From DAOUVR01 sp034430535 (GTDB lineage Bacteria > Chloroflexota > Dehalococcoidia > E44-bin15), in assembly GCA_964443325.1 (NCBI GenBank), contig CAYUCL010000002.1, positions 1-64,000 on the forward strand: DNA of 64,000 nucleotides. The letters are read 5' to 3'. A program made the position numbers and the translations under genes. Of the stretch, positions 61,026 through 64,000 are shown piece after piece. Under the pieces are notes generated by a model. The model searched no databases, was not told the origin of the DNA, and saw only the letters and a list, made by a program, of their open reading frames with translations. Position 1 is the stretch's first letter. Every line of letters begins with the position of its first letter.

Positions 61026-61604
61026 ATGCTTCTACTTATCGATAACTATGACAGCTTCACCTACAATCTCTTCCAGTACCTGAGCGAACTGGGCGAAAAG
61101 GTTCAGGTACTGCGCAATGACAAGGTTACCATCGCTGACATCGAGGAGATGTCGCCTGAGCGCATCGTGATCTCCCCAGGGCCGGGAACTCCCGACCGGG
61201 CAGGCATTTCGAATGATGTCATTCGCCATTTTGGGCCCAACACCCCCATTCTCGGCGTTTGCCTCGGCCACCAGTGCATCGGCTATACCTCTGGTCCGGT
61301 TGTGGACCGGGCTAGTGAGATAATGCACGGCAAGTCCTCGCTGATTCATCACAACGGACAGGGTGTACTACAGGGGCTGCCCAGTCCCTTCCCAGCGATT
61401 CGCTATCATTCCCTGGTGGTAATGCCACAGGGCCTCCCCGACTGTCTGGAGGTGACTGCCTGGACGGAAAAGGGTATCATTATGGGGTTACGCCACCGCC
61501 AGTACCCGGTGGAGGGGGTCCAGTTTCACCCCGAATCCATCATGACAGAGGTGGGCAAGGATATACTCAGGAATTTTCTTTCGCGAGGTACAATGTCGGC
61601 ATGA
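61026..61604 (+). CDS. trpG: Anthranilate synthase component II (glutamine amidotransferase)
   Basis: A 192-residue class I amidotransferase. The oxyanion and nucleophile motifs are SPGPGTPDRAG and GVCLGHQCIG (Cys near residue 80), and the His-Glu pair is in VQFHPESIMT. It supplies ammonia to TrpE and may also serve p-aminobenzoate synthase, as in many bacteria. No pabB gene is in view. Confidence 0.94.
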   Translation: MLLLIDNYDSFTYNLFQYLSELGEKVQVLRNDKVTIADIEEMSPERIVISPGPGTPDRAGISNDVIRHFGPNTPILGVCLGHQCIGYTSGPVVDRASEIMHGKSSLIHHNGQGVLQGLPSPFPAIRYHSLVVMPQGLPDCLEVTAWTEKGIIMGLRHRQYPVEGVQFHPESIMTEVGKDILRNFLSRGTMSA

Positions 61605-61616
61605 AGGAGCAAGCAA

Positions 61617-62627
61617 ATGATTAAAGAAGCTATTGACACATTAGTTTCGGGAAACTCGCTCACCATGGAGCAGGCGGCGGGGGTGATGAACGAGATAATG
61701 AACGGTGAGGCCACACCAGCCCAGTTCGGCTCTTTCGTTACCGCTTTGAGGCTTAAGGGGGAGACGGTGCACGAGATAGCCGGTATGGCGAGAGTGATGA
61801 GAGAAAAAGCCATTCCTGTGGCCACATCAGGACCGGTGGTCGATACCTGCGGTACGGGTGGCGATGCATCGCAGACCTTCAACATTTCCACTACCGCCGC
61901 ATTTGTGGTAGCTGGCGCTGAGCTCAAGGTTGCCAAGCATGGCAATCGCGGGATTAGCAGCGGATGCGGGAGCGCCGATGTGCTCGATGCCTTGGGGGTT
62001 AAGATAGACCTGGGTGCCCAAGAGGTCGAGAGATGTCTCGAGGAGGTAGGCATTGGCTTCATGTTTGCCCCCGTCTTTCATCCCGCGATGAAGTACGCAT
62101 CACCCCACAGGCGCGAGATCGGCATCCGCACCGTCTTCAACATCCTTGGCCCCCTGACCAATCCCGCTGGCGCTGAGGCCCAGTTGCTGGGGGTAGCAGA
62201 CGGAGCGCTGACTATGCAAATGGCTGAGGTGCTCAGCCTCCTCGGTTGCCATCACGCCCTGGTGGTTCATGGCGAGGATGGCCTGGACGAGATTACACTG
62301 GGAGCGCAAACCACGGTCTGCGAGCTAAAAGAAGATGAGATTACAAGGTATCTTATAGACCCGGAGGAGTTTGGCTTCCGCAGGGTAAGTATGGCAAGTC
62401 TCAGAGGCGGGCCGCCTCAGGAGAGCGCCGCGATAATACGCCGCGTGCTTTCAGGCGAAACCGGGCCTCATCGCGACATCGTGCTGCTAAATGCCGCAGC
62501 CGCGCTGGTAGCTGGCGGTAAAGCGGAAAACCTTGAGCAAGGTATCCAAATCGCCGCACAGGCGATAGACAGCGGTAAAGCGTCGGAGAAGCTTGAGAAG
62601 CTTATTGCGCTCAGCCAACGCCTCTAG
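61617..62627 (+). CDS. trpD: Anthranilate phosphoribosyltransferase
   Basis: A 336-residue class III phosphoribosyltransferase. The glycine-rich PRPP motif is DTCGTGGDASQTFNIST (about 80-96), followed by KHGNRGISSGCGSADVL. The metal-binding DE occurs in EDGLDEITLGAQT (about 222). It joins anthranilate to PRPP. AAGGAG precedes the ATG. Stand-alone, not fused to TrpG. Confidence 0.95.
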   Translation: MIKEAIDTLVSGNSLTMEQAAGVMNEIMNGEATPAQFGSFVTALRLKGETVHEIAGMARVMREKAIPVATSGPVVDTCGTGGDASQTFNISTTAAFVVAGAELKVAKHGNRGISSGCGSADVLDALGVKIDLGAQEVERCLEEVGIGFMFAPVFHPAMKYASPHRREIGIRTVFNILGPLTNPAGAEAQLLGVADGALTMQMAEVLSLLGCHHALVVHGEDGLDEITLGAQTTVCELKEDEITRYLIDPEEFGFRRVSMASLRGGPPQESAAIIRRVLSGETGPHRDIVLLNAAAALVAGGKAENLEQGIQIAAQAIDSGKASEKLEKLIALSQRL

Positions 62628-62651
62628 GCGCCTTTCGCAAGGGCCAGAAAA

Positions 62652-63428
62652 ATGATACTGGATGAGATCGTTAAATTAAAAAAGGAGGCACTGGCAAGAA
62701 GCAAGCTGAGCGTGCCTGTATCTGAATTAGAGGCGCTCAGCTCAAAAAAGCCGCCGCCCCGGGATTTCGCCTCAGCACTCCAGGGGGATAGCGTCAAGCT
62801 CATCGCCGAAATTAAAAGAGCATCACCATCAAAGGGATCAATTCGCCCTGACCTCGATGCGATGCAATTGGCCCAGACCTATGCCCAAAATGGCGCTGCT
62901 GCTATATCTGTTTTAACCGAGGAAAGATACTTCCACGGCAATCTAGAGGAGCTTTCTACCATTAGCGAGGAACTGCAAGGGGGGAAGATCCCTTTGCTCA
63001 GAAAGGATTTCATCTTCGACCCATACCAGATCCACGAATCTCGCGCTTCTGGCGCTGATGCCCTGCTTCTCATCGTCGCCATTCTGAGCAGCGAGCAGTT
63101 AACAGAACTGCTTTCGCTAAGCCATAACCTCGGCATGCAATGCCTGGTGGAGGTTCATAATGAGGCCGAAGTAGAGAGTGCCCTTCTAAGCGGAGCACGC
63201 ATTATCGGCATCAATAATCGCGACCTGAAAACCTTGACCATCGATCTTGCTACTACAAAGCGGCTTTGCCCCCTGGTGCCATCAGACCGTATAGTGGTCA
63301 GTGAAAGTGGAATCGAGAAGCGAGGCGATGTCCAGATGCTCAGGGAATGGGGAGTTGATGCCATTCTTGTCGGTGAGGCTCTGGTTGCTGCTGGCGATAC
63401 AGCAAGAAAAATGAGGGAACTTCTATGA
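62652..63428 (+). CDS. trpC: Indole-3-glycerol-phosphate synthase
   Basis: A 258-residue TIM barrel. Catalytic segments are LIAEIKRASPSKGSIRPD (Lys near 55), SVLTEERYFHGNLEEL, LRKDFIFDPYQI (Lys near 117), VEVHNEAEV, GINNRDLKTL and VSESGIEKRGDV. It decarboxylates and closes the indole ring. It overlaps trpF by four bases (ATGA). Confidence 0.95.
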   Translation: MILDEIVKLKKEALARSKLSVPVSELEALSSKKPPPRDFASALQGDSVKLIAEIKRASPSKGSIRPDLDAMQLAQTYAQNGAAAISVLTEERYFHGNLEELSTISEELQGGKIPLLRKDFIFDPYQIHESRASGADALLLIVAILSSEQLTELLSLSHNLGMQCLVEVHNEAEVESALLSGARIIGINNRDLKTLTIDLATTKRLCPLVPSDRIVVSESGIEKRGDVQMLREWGVDAILVGEALVAAGDTARKMRELL

Positions 63429-64000
63429 CCAAGGTAAAGATATGTGGCATTACTGAGGCTCCCCATGCCCTGGCGGCAGCGCAAGCAGGAGCGGACTTCA
63501 TAGGAATGGTCTTCGCCCCATCGAAACGCCGAGTGAGCATCGAGAAGGCACGTGAGATCGCTCTGGCAGTTAAGGGAGTAAAAGCCCGCCCTCAAATTGT
63601 AGGTGTTTTCGTCAACATGCCCCCTTCTGAGGTGAACCATATCGCAGAATACTGCAGGCTCGATTGGGTACAGCTAAGCGGCGATGAGCCCTGGGAGTAC
63701 TTGACGGACATCGAGAAGCAGGTTATTAAAGCTATAAGGGTGCGAAGCCAGCAAAACAGCGATGATATAATCGCTGAAATAAGTGGTGGCCGACAATCGC
63801 TGGGGGAAAGTTTTATTTGCCTGTTGGATTGTCATGTTGAAGGGAGCTATGGTGGCACCGGGCAGACCTTCGACTGGCAGATGGCAAGGCAGGTTTCCCA
63901 GAGGTTCCCCGTGATTATCGCTGGCGGCCTCTCTCCACAAAATGTTGGAGAGGCAATTCAGATAGCAAAGCCCTGGGGAGTTGATGTATCCAGCGGCGTG
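63425..64000 (+). CDS. trpF: Phosphoribosylanthranilate isomerase (3' end beyond window)
   Basis: The first 192 residues of a small TIM barrel. KVKICGITEAPHA holds the catalytic Cys near residue 7, followed by GMVFAPSKRRVS, VQLSGDEP (with Q-L-S in place of the usual Q-L-H-G) and LLDC with the catalytic Asp near 137. Near the edge are GGTGQTFDW and IIAGGLSPQNV. It performs the Amadori rearrangement between TrpD and TrpC. trpB and trpA probably follow outside the window. Confidence 0.92.
   Translation, partial: MTKVKICGITEAPHALAAAQAGADFIGMVFAPSKRRVSIEKAREIALAVKGVKARPQIVGVFVNMPPSEVNHIAEYCRLDWVQLSGDEPWEYLTDIEKQVIKAIRVRSQQNSDDIIAEISGGRQSLGESFICLLDCHVEGSYGGTGQTFDWQMARQVSQRFPVIIAGGLSPQNVGEAIQIAKPWGVDVSSGV

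Overview
This 64 kb window is a dense bacterial chromosome segment with moderate GC. It contains no phage, transposase or CRISPR array. Several features point to an anaerobic Chloroflexota lineage, most likely Dehalococcoidia-like: a four-subunit 2-oxoacid:ferredoxin oxidoreductase, an archaeal-type V-ATPase with a DUF61 protein, a tungstate/molybdate transporter, a GuaB3-type IMP dehydrogenase-like protein, and scattered palindromic repeats of the TTCGTGGTGAGCTTGTCGAA type. This placement is an inference from gene content and was not tested phylogenetically. A run of ten Ns at 57361-57370 shows that this is a scaffolded draft assembly.

Layout. 1-1770 (minus): a molybdate/tungstate ABC ATPase (cut by the window edge) and permease, preceded by a promoter, a candidate molybdenum/tungsten cofactor riboswitch and an intrinsic terminator. 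1837-7842: an orphan attenuator-like RNA, a SWIM zinc-finger protein, a TIGR04076 protein, folC and dnaE. 7907-13718: a repeat field, then two secreted membrane-anchored proteases, one caspase-like and one papain-like. They share C-terminal repeat modules; the papain-like gene is broken by one in-frame TAG. An intact O6-alkylguanine-DNA alkyltransferase gene follows, and a relic of its 3' end lies behind the caspase-like gene. 13999-16798: a small membrane protein, an iron alcohol dehydrogenase and an alpha/beta hydrolase. 16831-20818: purF-purM-purH. 20819-33086: a GNAT relic, a glycosyltransferase, two MFS transporters, a nicotinamidase-nicotinate phosphoribosyltransferase fusion, a lipoprotein and a PrsW/YhfC-like membrane protein. 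They are followed by a minus-strand block with tilS, a histidine phosphatase, an M48 protease, a DUF2344 protein and a CorC/HlyC-type protein.

33307-46161 is the most unusual region. A nine-gene V-type ATPase operon plus a DUF61 gene is bracketed by reciprocal duplicates. On the left are an intact Na+/Ca2+ antiporter and a broken CBS gene. On the right are a decayed tRNA-Arg, an eight-codon fragment of porG, a 3' fragment of the same antiporter, an intact CBS gene, a CPA2 cation/proton antiporter and the intact tRNA-Arg(CCG). This is the footprint of a tandem duplication combined with gain or replacement of the ATPase cluster. The rotor subunit carries the residues that bind Na+ in Enterococcus NtpK, so the locus reads as a sodium-energetics island.

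46200-49215: porGDAB. 49300-54128: two tandem MmgE/PrpD paralogs and an Fe-S flavoenzyme of the 2,4-dienoyl-CoA reductase family, probably one catabolic operon. 54178-59200: dnaA (minus, with no visible origin), fmt, rplY/ctc (minus, containing the assembly gap) and a GuaB3-like gene. 59245-64000: a tryptophan T-box leader controlling trpE-trpG-trpD-trpC-trpF, with trpF cut by the window edge.
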